From: Chamaelirium japonicum
Lineage: Eukaryota > Streptophyta > Magnoliopsida > Liliales > Melanthiaceae
Reading direction: 5' to 3'
Assembly (NCBI GenBank): GCA_947650365.1
Contig: OX393549.1
Location: forward strand, 27,805,209 to 27,869,208
DNA length: 64,000 bases
The notes below the pieces were generated by a model. That model was not told the DNA's origin and did not search any database. It was given only the letters and a program-made list of their open reading frames with translations. The position numbers were made by a program, and so were the translations under genes. Each line of letters begins with the position of its first letter. The first letter of the stretch is position 1. Below, one piece after another: positions 1-13,640 of the stretch.

Positions 1-3000
1 GATCGTACGAATGAATTAGAATGGATCGTACAAATAAATTAGAATGGATACATTCGTCCGAATGAATTAGAATGGATCATACGAATGAGTAAGAATGGAT
101 CGTACGAATGAAATAGAATAGATTGTACGAATGAATTAGAATGGATCCTACGAATGAATTAGAATGGATCGTGTGAAAGAATTAGAATGGATTGTATGAA
201 TGAATTAGAATGGATCGTATGAATGAATTAGAATGGATCGTGCGAATGAATTCGAATGGATCGTACGAATTCATTCTAATTCATTCATACAATCCATTCT
301 AATTCTTTCACACGATCCATTCTAATTCATTCGTACGTTCCATTCTAATTCATTAGCATGATCCATGCTAATTCATTCGTTCGATCAATTGTAATTCATT
401 AGCACAATCCATTCTAATTCATTCGTACGATCCATTCTAATTCATTCACACGATCCATTCTAATTCATTCATAGGATCCATTCTAATTCATTCATACAAT
501 CCATTCTAATTCATTCGCACGAATGTATCCATTCTAATTCATTCGTACGATCAGTTCTAATTCATTCACAAAATCTATTCTAATTCATTCATACGATACA
601 TTCTAATTCATTCACACGAATGTATCCATTCTAATTCATTCATACGATCCATTCTAATTCATTCATACGATCTATTCTAATTCACTCATACGATCCATTC
701 TAATACATTCATACGATCCATTTTAATTCATTTGCACGAATATATCCATTCTAATTCATTCGTACGATCCATTCTAATTCCTTCGTACGATCCATTCTAA
801 TTCATTCGTACGATCTATTCTATTTCATTCGTACAATCCATTCTTACTCATTCGTATGATCCATTCTAATTCATTCGTCCGATCCCTTCTAATTCATTCG
901 CACGAATGTATCCATTCTAATTCATTCGTTCGATCAATTCTAATTCATTAGCACGATCCATTCTAATTCATTCGTATGATCCATTCTAATTCATTCGCAC
1001 GATCCATTCTAATTCATTCATAGGATCCATTCTAATTCATTCATACGATCTATTCTAATTCTTTCGCACGAATGTATCCATTCTAATTCATTCGCACGAA
1101 TGTATCCATTCTAATTCATTCGTATGATCCATTCTAATTCATTCGTACGATCCATTCTAATTCATTCATAAGATCTATTCTAATTCATTCATACAATCCA
1201 TTCTAATTCTTTCACACGATCCATTCTAATTCATTCGTACGATCCATTCTAATTCATTCGCACAATCCATTCTATTTCATTCGTACGATCCATTCTTACT
1301 CATTCGTATAATCCATTCTAATTCATTCGCACGAATGTATCCATAATGGATCATACGAATGAGTAAGAATGGATCGTACGATTGAAATAGAACGGATTAT
1401 GCGAATGAATTAGAATGGATCGTACGAATGAATTAGAATGGATCGTAGGAATGAATTAGAATGGATCGTACGAATGAATTAGAATGGATCTTACGAATGA
1501 AATAGAATAGATTGTACGAATGAATTAGAATGGATTCGTACGAATGAATTAGAATGGATACATTCGTGCGAATGAATTAGAATGGATCGTACCAATGAGT
1601 AAGAATGGATCGTACGAATGAAATAGAATGGATTGTGCGAATGAATTAGAATGGTCGCACGAATGTATCCATTCTAATTCATTCGTACGATCCATTCTAA
1701 TTTATTCGTATGATCCATTCTAATTCATTCGTATGATCCATTCTAATTAATTCGTATGATCCATTCTAATTCATTCGTACGATCCATTCTAATTCATTCA
1801 TACAATCCATTCTAATTCATTCGTACGATCCATTCTAATTCACTCATACGATCCATTCTAATACATTCATACGATCCATTCTAATTCATTTGCACGAATA
1901 TATCCATTCTAATTCATTCGTACGATCCATACTAATTCCTTCGTACGATCCATTCTAATTCATTCGTACGATCTATTCTAATTCATTCGTACGATCCTTT
2001 CTAATTCATTCGTACGATCCATTCTAATTCCTTCGTACGATCCATTCTAATTTATTCGTACGATCCATTCTAATTCATTCGTACAATCTATTCTAATTCA
2101 TTCGTACGAATGGATACATTCGTGTGAATGAATTAGAATGGATCGTACGAATGAGTAAGAATGGATCGTACGAATGAAATAGAATGGATTGCACGAATGA
2201 ATTAGAATGGATCGTACGAATGAATTAGAATGGATCGTACGAAGGAATTAGAATGGATCGTACGAATGAGGTAGAATGGATCGTACGAATGAATTAGCAT
2301 GGATCGTGCTAATGAATTAGAATGGAACGTACGAATGAATTAGAATGGATCGTGTGAAAGAATTAGAATGCTTTGTATGAATGAATTAGAATGAATTCGT
2401 ACGATCCATTCGAATTCATTCGCACGATCCATTCTAATTCATTCATACGATCCATTCTAATTCATTCATACAATCCATTCTAATTCTTTCACATGATCCA
2501 TTCTAATTCATTCATAGGATCCATTCTAATTCATTCGTACAATCTATTCTATTTCATTCGTACGATCCATTCTTACTCATTCGTATGATCCATTCAAATT
2601 CATTCGGACGAATGTATGCATTCTAATTTATTCGTATGATCCATTCTAATTCATTCGTATGATTCATTCTAATTCATTCGTATGATCTATTCTAATTCAT
2701 TCGTACGATCCATTCTAATTTCATTCGTACGATCCATTCTAATTCATTCGCTCGAATGTATCTATTCTAATCCATTCGTATGATCCATTCTAACCCATTC
2801 GTACGATCCATTCTAATTCATTCGCATGAATGTAACCCTTCTAATTCATTCATTTGATCCATTCTAATTCATTCGTATGATCCATTCTAATTCATTCGTC
2901 CGATCCATTCTAATTCATTCGCACGAATGTATCCATTCTAATTCATTCGTACGATCCATTCTAATTCATTCGTACGATCCATTCTAATTCATTCGTAAGA

Positions 3001-6000
3001 TCCATTCTAATTCATTCGTATGATCCATTCTAATTCATTCGTACGATCCATTCTAATTCATTCGCACGAATGTATCCATTCTAGTTCATTCGTACGATCC
3101 ATTCTAATTCGCATGAATGTAACCATTCTAATTCATTCATTTGATCCATTCTAATTCATTCGTCCGATCCATTCTAATTCATTCGCACGAATATATCCAT
3201 TCTAATTCATTCGTACGATCCATTCTAATTCATTCGTAAGATCCATTCTAATCCATTCGTACGATCCATTCTAATTCATTTGTACGATCCATTCTAATTC
3301 ATTCGATTGAATGTATCCATTCTAGTTCATTCGTACGATCCATTCTAATTCATTCGTACGATCCATTCTAATTTATTCGCACGATCCATTCTAATTCATT
3401 CGTACTATCAATTCTAATTCATTCGCACGAATGTATCCATTCTAATTCATTCGTACGATCCTGAATTAGAATGGATCGTACGAATGAATTAAAATGGATA
3501 CCTTTGTGCATATGAATTAGAATGGATCGTACGAATGAATTAGAATGGATCATATTAATGAATTAGAATGGATCGTATGAATGAATTAGAATGGATCGTA
3601 CGAATGAATTAGAATGGATCTTACGAATGGATTAGAATGGATACATTCGTGCGAATGAATTAGAATGGATTGGACGAATGAATTAGAATGGATCGTACGA
3701 ATGAATTAGAATGGATCGTACGAATGAATTAGAATGGATCAAATGAATGAATTAGGATGGTTACATTCATGCGAAAGAATTAGAATGGATCGTACGAATG
3801 GATTAGAATGGATCGTACGAATGGATTAAAATGGATACATTCGAGCGAATGAATTAGAATGGATCATACGAATGAAATTAGAATGGATCGTACGAATGAA
3901 TTAGAATAGATCGTATGAATGAATTAGAATGGATCGTACGAATGAATTAGAATGGATCGTACGAATAAATTAGAATGGATACATTCGTCCGAATGAATTA
4001 GAATGGATCATACGAATGAGTAAGAATGGATCGTACGAATGAAATAGAATAGATTGTACAAATGAATTAGAATGGATCCTACGAATGAATTAGAATGGAT
4101 CGTGAGAAAGAATTAGAATGGATTGTATGAATGAATTAGAGTGGATCGTATGAATGAATTAGAATGGATCGTGCGAATGAATTCGAATGGATCGTACGAA
4201 TTCATTCTAATTCATTCATACAATCCATTCTAATTCTTTCACACGATCCATTCTAATTCATTCGTACGTTCCATTCTAATTCATTAGCACGATCCATGCT
4301 AATTCATTCGTACGATCTATTCTAATTCATTCGTACGATCCATTCTAATTTCATTCGTACGATCCATTCTAATTCATTCGCTCGAATGTATCCATTCTAG
4401 TCCATTCGTACGATCCATTCTAATCCATTCGTACGATCCATTCTAATTCATTCGCATGAATGTAACCATTCTAATTCATTCATTTGATCCATTCTAATTC
4501 ATTCGTACGATCCATTCTAATTCATTCGTCCGATCCATTGTAATTCATTCGCACGAATGTATCCATTCTAATTCATTCGTACGATCCATTCTAATTCATT
4601 CGTACGATCCATTCTAATTCATTCGTAAGATCCATTCTAATTCATTCGTACGATCCATTCTAATTTATTCGTACGATCCATTGTAATTCATTCGCACGAA
4701 TGTATCCATTCTAGTTCATTCGTACGATCCATTCTAATTCATTCGTACGATCCATTCTAATTCATTCGCACGATCCATTCTAATTCATTCGTACGATCAA
4801 TTCTAATTCATTCGCACGAATATATCCATTCTAATTCATTCGTACGATCCTGAATTAGAATGGATCGTACGAATGAATTAGAATGGATACCTTTGTGCAT
4901 ATGAATTAGAATGGATCGTACGAATGAATTAGAATGGATCATATTAATGAATTAGAATGGATCGTACGAATGAATTAGAATGGATCGTACGAATGAATTA
5001 GAATGGATCTTACGAATGGATTAGAATGGATACATTCGTGCGAATGAATTAGAATGGATCTTACGAATGGATTAGAATGGATACATTCGTGCGAATGAAT
5101 TAGAATGGATCGGACGAATGAATTAGAATGGATCGTACGAATGAATTAGAATGGATCAAATAAATGAATTAGAATGGTTACATTCATGCGAATGAATTAG
5201 AATGGATCGTACGAATGGATTAGCATGGAACATACGAATGGATTAGAATGGATACATTCGAGCGAATGAATTAGAATGGATCGTACGAATGAAATTAGAA
5301 TGGATCGTATGAATGAATTAGAATAGATCGTACGAATGAATTAGAATGGATCGTACGAATGAATTAGAATGGATCGTACGAATAAATTAGAATGGATACA
5401 TTCGTCCGAATGAATTAGAATGGATCATACAAATGAGTAAGAATGGACCGTACGAATGAAATAGAATAGATTGTACGAATGAATTAGAATGGATCCTACG
5501 AATGAATTAGAATGGATCGTGTGAAAGAATTAGAATAGATTGTATGAATGAATTAGAATGGATCGTGCGAATGAATTAGAGTGGATCGTATGAATGAATT
5601 AGAATGGATCGTGCTAATGAATTAGAATTGATCGAACGAATGAATTAGCATGGATCGTGCATTCGTATGATCCATTCTAATTCATTCGTAAGATCCATTC
5701 TAATTCATTCGTACGATCCATTCTAATTCATTCGTACGATCCATTCTAATTCATTCGCACGAATGTATCCATTCTAGTTCATTCTTACGATCCATTCTAA
5801 TTCATTCGTACGATCCATTCGAATTCATTCATACGATCTATTCTAATTCATTCATACAATCCATTCTAATTCTTTCACACGATCCATTCTAATTCATTCG
5901 TACGATTCATTCTAATTCATTCGCACAATCCATTCTATTTCATTCGTACGATCCATTCTTACTCATTCGTATGATCCATTCTAATTAATTCGCACGAATG

Positions 6001-9000
6001 TTTCCATAATGGATCATACGAATGAGTAAGAATGGATCGTACGAATAAAATAGAATGGATTGTGCGAATGAATTAGAATGGACCGTACGAATGAATTAGA
6101 ATGGATACATTCGTGCGAATGAATTAGAATGGATCGGAGGAATGAATTAGAATGGATCGTACGAATGAATTAGAATGGATCATACGAATGAATTAGAATG
6201 GATCATACGAATAAATTAGAATGGATACATTCGTCCGAATGAATTAGAATGGATCATACGAATGAGTAAGAATGGATCGTACGAATGAAATAGAATAGAT
6301 TGTACGAATGAATTAGAATGGATCATGCGAATGAATTAGAATGGATCGTACGAATGAATTAGAATGGATCGTACGAATGAATTAGAATGGATCGTGCGAA
6401 TGAATTAGAATGGATCATATTAATGAATTAGAATGGATCGTACGAATGAATTAGAATGGATACATTCGTGCGAATGAATTAGAATGGATCGTGAGAATCC
6501 ATTAGACTGGATCGTGCGAATGAATAAGAATGGATCATACGAATGAATTAGAATGGATCGTACGAACTAATTAGAATGGATACATTCGTGCGAATGAATT
6601 AGAATGGATTGTATGAATGAATTAGAATGGATCGTACGAATGAATTAGAATGGATAATACGAATTAATTAGAATGGATCATACGAATGAATTAGAATGGA
6701 TCATACGAATGAATTAGAATGGATCGTACGAATGAACTAGAATGGATCGTACGAATGAACTAGAATGGATACATTCGTGCGAATGAATTAGAATGGATCG
6801 TACGAATGAATTAGAATGGATCGTACGATTCATTCTAATTCATTCGTATGATCCATTCTAATACATTCGTACGATTCATGCTAATTCATTCGCATGATCC
6901 ATTCTAATTCATTCGTACGATCCATTCTTATTCATTCATACGAACCATTCTAATTCATTCGCACAATCCATTCTAATTCATTCGTACAATCCATTCTAAT
7001 TCATTCGTATGATCCATTCTAACTCATTCGGTGGATCCATTCTAATTCATTCCTATGATCCATTCTAATTCGTTCCCATGATCCATTCTAATTTATTCGT
7101 ACGATCCATTTAGATTCATTCGCACAAATGTATCCATTCAAATTCATGCGTACGATCCAGTCTAATTCATTCGTACGATCCATTCTAATTCATTCGCACA
7201 AATATATCCATTCTAATTCTTTCGTACGATGCATTCTAATTCATTCATACGATCCATTCTAATTCATTCGTACGATCCATTCTAATTCATTCGTACGATC
7301 CATTCTAATTCATTCGCACGAATGTATCCATTCTAATTCATTCGTACAATCCATTCTATTTCATTCGTACGATCCATTCTTACTCATTCGTATGATCCAT
7401 TCTAATTCATTCGTATGATCCATTCTAATTCATTCGTACGATCCATTCTAATTCATTCGTACGATCCATTCTAATTCATTTGCACGATACATTCTAATTC
7501 ATTCATACGATCCATTCTAATTCATTCATACGATCCATTCTAATTCATTCCTACAATCCATTCTAATTCATTCGCCCGATCCATTCTAATTCATTCATAC
7601 GATCCATTCTATTCGAATGGATCATGCGATCCATTCGAATTCATTCGCACGATCCATTCTAATTCATTCATACGATCCATTCTAATTCATTCATACAATG
7701 CATTCTAATTCTTTCACACGATCCATTCTAATTCATTCGTACGATCCATTCTAATTCATTCGTACAATCCATTCTATTTCATTTGTACGATCCATTCTTA
7801 CTCATTCGTATGATCCATTCTAATTCATTCGTACGATCCATTCTAATTCATTTGTACGATCCATTCTAATTCATTCGTACAATCCATTCTATTTCATTCG
7901 CACGATCCATTCTTACTTATTCGTATGATCCATTCTAATTCATTCGCACGAATGTATCCATTCTAATTCATTCATACAATCCATTCTAATTCATTCCGTA
8001 CGATCCATTCTAATTCATTCGTACGATCGTACGAATGAATTAGAATGGATCGTACGAATGAATTAGAATAGATTGTGCGAATGAATTAGAATGGATCGTA
8101 CGAATGAATTAGAATGGATCGTACGAATGAATTAGAATGGATCATACGAATGAGTAAGAATGGATCGTACGAATGAATTAGAATGGATCGTACGAATGAA
8201 TTAGAATGGATCGTACGAATAAATTAGAATGGATACATTCGTCCGAATGAATTAGAATGGATCATACGAATGAGTAAGAATGGATCGTACGAATGAAATA
8301 GAATAGATTGTACGAATGAATTAGAATAGATCCTACGAATGAATTAGAATGGATCGTGTGAAATACGAATGAATTAGAATGGCTATATTCGTGCAAATGA
8401 ATTAGAATAGATCGTATGAATGTATTAGAATGGATCGTATGAGTGAATTAGAATGGATCGTGCTAATGAATTAGAATGGATTGTATGAATGAATTAGAAT
8501 GGATCGTACGAATGAATTAGAATGGATCGTACGAAAGAATTAGAATGGATCGTACGAATGAACTAGAATGGATACATTCGTGCGAATGAATTAGAATGGA
8601 TCGTACGAATGAATTAGAATGGATCGTGCGAATGAATTAGAATGGATCATATGAATGAATTAGAATAGATCGTATGAATGAATTAGAATGGATCGTATGA
8701 ATGAATTAGAATAGATCGTACGAATGAATTAGAATGGATTGTACGAATAAATTAGAATGGATACATTCGTCCGAATGAATTAGAATGGATCATACGAATG
8801 AGTAAGAATGGATCGTACGAATGAAATAGAATAGATTGTACGAATGAATTAGAATGGATCCTACGAATGAATTAGAATGGATCGTGTCAAAGAATTAGAA
8901 TGGATTGTATGAATGAATTAGAATGGATCGTATGAATGAATTAGAATGGATCGTGCGAATGAATTCGAATGGATCGTACGAATTCATTCTAATTCATTCA

Positions 9001-9411
9001 TACAATCCATTCTAATTCTTTCACACGATCTATTCTAATTCATTCGTAGGATCCATTCTAATTCATTCGTACAATCGATTCTATTTCATTCGTACGATCC
9101 ATTCTTACTCATTCGTATGATCCATTCTAATTCATTCGGACGAATGTATCCATTCTAATTTATTCCTATGATCCATTCTAATTCATTCGTACGATCTTTT
9201 CTAATTCATTCGTACGATCCATTCTAATTCATTCATACGATCTATTCTAACTCATTCATACAATCCATCCTAATTCTTTCACACGATCCATTCTAATTCA
9301 TTCGTACGATCCATTCTAATTCATTCGCACAATCCATTCTATTTCATTCGTACGATCCATTCTTACTCATTCGTATGATCCATTCTAATTCATTCGCACG
9401 AATGTATCCAT
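1..9411. repeat. Satellite sector 1: 14 alternating orientation blocks
   Basis: Approximate block boundaries read by eye: F 1-270, R to 1344, F to 1653, R to 2107, F to 2393, R to 3460, F to 4200, R to 4850, F to 5660, R to 6005, F to 6830, R to 8028, F to 8980, R to 9411. The F-to-R switches at 270, 4200 and 8980 share one junction (GAATTCGAATGG, then TCGTACGAATTC). The R-to-F switches at 1344, 6005 and 9411 share TATCCATAATGG. Those at 3460 and 4850 share CGATCCTGAATTAG. Recurrent junction sequences show that blocks were copied together with their boundaries. Boundaries are accurate to about 10 bp. Confidence 0.85.
7611..7640. repeat. Short hairpin, 13-bp arms, ATGC loop
   Basis: ATTCGAATGGATC (7611-7623) and GATCCATTCGAAT (7628-7640) are exact inverted arms around ATGC. 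It is a one-monomer inversion inside an R block. Copies at 16,055-16,084 and 39,239-39,268 show that the surrounding sequence was duplicated. Confidence 0.9.
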
Positions 9412-10884
9412 AATGGATCATACAAATGAGTAAGAATGGATCGTACAAATGAAATAGAATGGATTGTGCAAATGAATTAGAATGGACCGTACGAATGAAT
9501 TAGAATGGATACATTCCTACGAATGAATTAGAATGGATCGGACGAATGAATTAGAATGGATCGTACGAATGAATTAGAATGGATCGTACGAATGAATTAG
9601 AATGGATCGTACAAATAAATTAGAATGGATACATTCGTCCGAATGAATTAGAATGGATCATACGAATGAGTAAGAATGGATCGTACGAATAAAATAGAAT
9701 AGATTGTATGAATGAATTAGAATGGATTCGTACGAATGAATTAGAATGGATACATTCGTGCGAATGAATTAGAATGGATCGTACGAATGAAATAGAATGG
9801 ATTGTGCGAATGAATTAGAATGGATCATACGAATGAATTAGAATGGATCGTACGAATTAATTAGAATGGATACATTCGTGCGAATGAATTAGAATGGATT
9901 GTATGAATAAATTAGAATGGATAGTACGAATGAATTAGAATGGATCATACGAATTAATTAGAATGGATCATACGAATGAATTAGAATGGATCGTACGAAT
10001 GAATTAGAATAGATCGTACGAATGAAATTGAATGGATACATTCGTGCGAATGAATTAGAATGGATTGTGCGAATGAATAAGAACTGATCGTACGAATGAA
10101 TTAGAATGGATCGTATGAATGAATTAGAATGGATCTTTCGAATAAATTAGAATGGATCGTACGAATGAATTAGAATGGATCGTACGAATGAATTAGAATG
10201 GATCGTACGAATGAACTAGAATGGATCGTACCAATGAGTAAGAATGGATCGTACGAATGAATAGAATGAATTAGAATGGATCGGACGAATGAATTAGAAT
10301 GGATAGTGCGAATGAATTAGAATGGATCGTATGAATGAATTAGAATGGATCGTACGAATGAATTAGAATGGATCGTGCGAATGAATTAGAATGGATCGTA
10401 CGAATGAATTAGAATGGATCGTGTGAAAGAATTAGAATGGATCGTACGAATGAATTAGAATGGATCGTGCGAATGAATTAGAATGGATCGTACGAATGAA
10501 TTAGAATGGATACATTTGTGCGAATGAATTAGAATGGATCGTACGAATGAATTAGAATGGATCGTATGAATGAATTAGAATCGATCGTACGAATGAATTA
10601 GAATGGATCGTGCGAATGAATTAGAATGGATCGTACGAATGAATTAGAATGGATCGTACGAATGAACTAGAATGGATACATTCGTGCGAATGAATTAGAA
10701 TGGATCGTACGAATGAATTAGAATGGATCGTACGAATGAATTAGAATGGATCTTACGAATGAATTAGAATGGATCGTACGAATGAATTAGAATGGATCGT
10801 ACGAATGAATTAGAATGGATCGTACGAATGAATTAGAATGGATCGTACGAATGAATTAGAATGGATCGTGCGAATGAATTAGAA

Positions 10885-11705
10885 TGGATCGTACCAATGA
10901 GTAAGAATGGATCGTACGAATGAATAGAATGGATCGTATGAATGAATTAGAATAGATACATTCGTGTGAATGAATTGGAATGGATCGTATGAATGAATTA
11001 GAATAGATTTTGTGAAAGAATTAGAATGGATTAGAATGGATCGTACTTTGAATTAGAATGGATACATTCGTGCGAATGAATTAGAATGGATCGGACGAAT
11101 GAATTAGAATGGATCGTACGAATGAATTAGAATGGATCGTACGAATGAATTAGAATAGATTGTACGAATGAATTAGAATGGATCAAATGAATGAATTAGA
11201 ATAGTTACATTCATGCGAATGAATTAGAATGGATCGTACGAATGGATTAGAATGGATCGTACGAATAGATTAGAATGGATACATTCGTGCGAATGAATTA
11301 GAATGTATCGTACGAATGAATTAGAATGGATCGTACGAATGAATTAGAATGGATTTTACGAATGAATTACAATGGATCGTACGAATGAATTAGAATGGAT
11401 CGTACGAATGAATTAGAATGGATACATTCGTGCGAATGATATAGAATGGATCGGACGAATGAATTAGAATGGATCGTACAAATGAATTAGAATGGATCAA
11501 ATGAATGAATTAGAATGGTTACATTCATGCGAATGAATTAAAATGGATCGTACGGAATGAATTAGAATGGATTGTATGAATGAATTAGAATGGATACATT
11601 CGTGCGAATGAATTAGAATGGATCATATGAATGAGTAAAAATGGATCGTACGAATGAAATAGAATGGATTGTACGAATGAATTAGAATGGGTCGTACAAA
11701 TGAAT
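10885..11705 (+). repeat. Second segmental duplication, left copy
   Basis: Collinear with about 42,390-43,215 at an offset of about 31,510 bp. Shared rare markers are ATAGATTTTGTGAAAG (about 11,002), ATCAAATGAATG with GGTTACATTCATGCG (about 11,190 and 11,495) and TACGGAATG (11,551, partner 43,060). Confidence 0.75.
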
Positions 11706-12419
11706 TAGAATGGATCGTACGAATGAATTAGAATGGCTTGCACGAATGAATTAGAATAGATCGTATGAATGAATTAGAATGGATCATGTGAAAGAATTAG
11801 AATGGATTGTATGAATGAATTAGAATGGATCGTACGAATGAATTAGAATGGATCGTACAAAGGAATTAGAATGGATACATTCGTGCGAATGAATTAGAAT
11901 GGATACATTCGTGCGAAAGAATTAGAATAGATCGTATGAATGAATTAGAATGGATCCTATGAATGAATTAGAATGGATCGTGCGAATGAATTAGAATGGA
12001 TCGTACGAATGAATTAGAATAGATCGTGCGAATGAATTAGAATGGATCGTACGAATGAATTAGAATGGATCGTGTGAAAGAATTAGAATGGATCGTACGA
12101 ATGAATTAGAATGGATCGTGCGAATGAATTAGAATGGATCGTACGAATGAATTAGAATGGATAGTGCTAATGAATTAGAATAGATCATACGAATGAGTAA
12201 GAATGGATCGTACGAATGAAATAGAATGGATTGTACGAATGAATTAGAATGGATCGTACAAATGAATTAGAATGGATCGTACGAATGAAATAGAATGGAT
12301 TGCACGAATGAATTAGAATGGATTGTACGAATGAATTAGAATGGATCGTACGAATGAATTAGAATAGATCGTACGAATGAATTAGAATGGATCGTACGAA
12401 TGAATTAGAATGGATCGTT

Positions 12420-13640
12420 TGAAAGAATTAGAATGGATCGTACAAATGAATTAGAATGGATTAGAATGGATCGTGCGAATGAATTAGAATGGATCGTACG
12501 AATGAATTAGAATAGATTGTATGAATGAATTAGAATGGATCTTACGAATGAATTAGAATGGGTCGTACGAATGAATTAGATTGGATCCTACGAATGAATT
12601 AGAATGGATACATTCGTGCGAATGAATTAGAATGGATCGTATGAATGAATTAGAATGGATCGTACGAATGAATTAGAATGGATCGTACGAATAAATTAGA
12701 ATGGATACATTCGTCCGAATGAATTAGAATGGATCATACGAATGAGTAAGAATGGATCGTACGAATAAAATAGAATAGATTGTACGAATGAATTAGAATG
12801 GATCCTACGAATGAATTAGAATGGATCTTGTGAAAGAATTAGAATGGATTGTATGAATGAATTAGAATGGATCGTATGAATGAATTAGAATGGATCGTGC
12901 GAATGAATTCGAATAGATCGTACGAATTCATTCTAATTCATTCATACAATCCATTCTAATTCTTTCACACAATCTATTCTAATTCATTCGTAGGATCCAT
13001 TCTAATTCATTCGTACAATCTATTCTATTTCATTCGTACGATCCATTCTTACTCATTCGTATGATTCATTCTAATTCATTCGGACGAATGTATCCATTCT
13101 AATTTATTCGTACGATCCATTCTAATTCATTCGTACGATCCATTCTAATTCATTCGTACGATCCATTCTAATTCATTCGTCCGATCCAATCTAATTCATT
13201 CACACGAATGTATCCATTCTAATTCATTCGTACGGACCATTCTAATTCATTCGCACAATCCATTCTATTTCATTCGTACGATCCATTCTTACTCATTCGT
13301 ATGATCCGTTATGGATACATTCGTGCGAATGAATTAGAATAGATCATACGAATGAGTAAGAATGGATCGTACGAATGAAATAGAATGGATTGTGCGAATG
13401 AATTAGAATGAATCGTACGAATGAATTAGAATGGATCGTGTGAAAGAATTAGAATGGATTGTATGAATGAATTAGAATAGATCGTATGAATGAATTAGAA
13501 TGGATCGTATGATTGAATTAGAATGGATCGTACGAATAAACTAAAATGGATACATTCGTGCAAATGAATTAGAATGGATCGTACGAATGAATTAGAATGG
13601 ATCGTACGAATGAATTAGAATGGATCTTACGAATGAATTA
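12420..13640 (+). repeat. Segmental duplication of satellite, left copy
   Basis: Collinear with about 44,398-45,620 at a constant offset of about 31,977 bp. Shared rare markers include the short AATGGATTAGAATGG unit (about 12,450 and 44,428), the cassette at 12,704 and 44,680, the F-to-R joint at 12,926 and 44,903, and the unusual TTATGGATACATTCG joint at 13,308 and 45,287. The copies differ at scattered bases, many of them at CpG. Confidence 0.8.
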
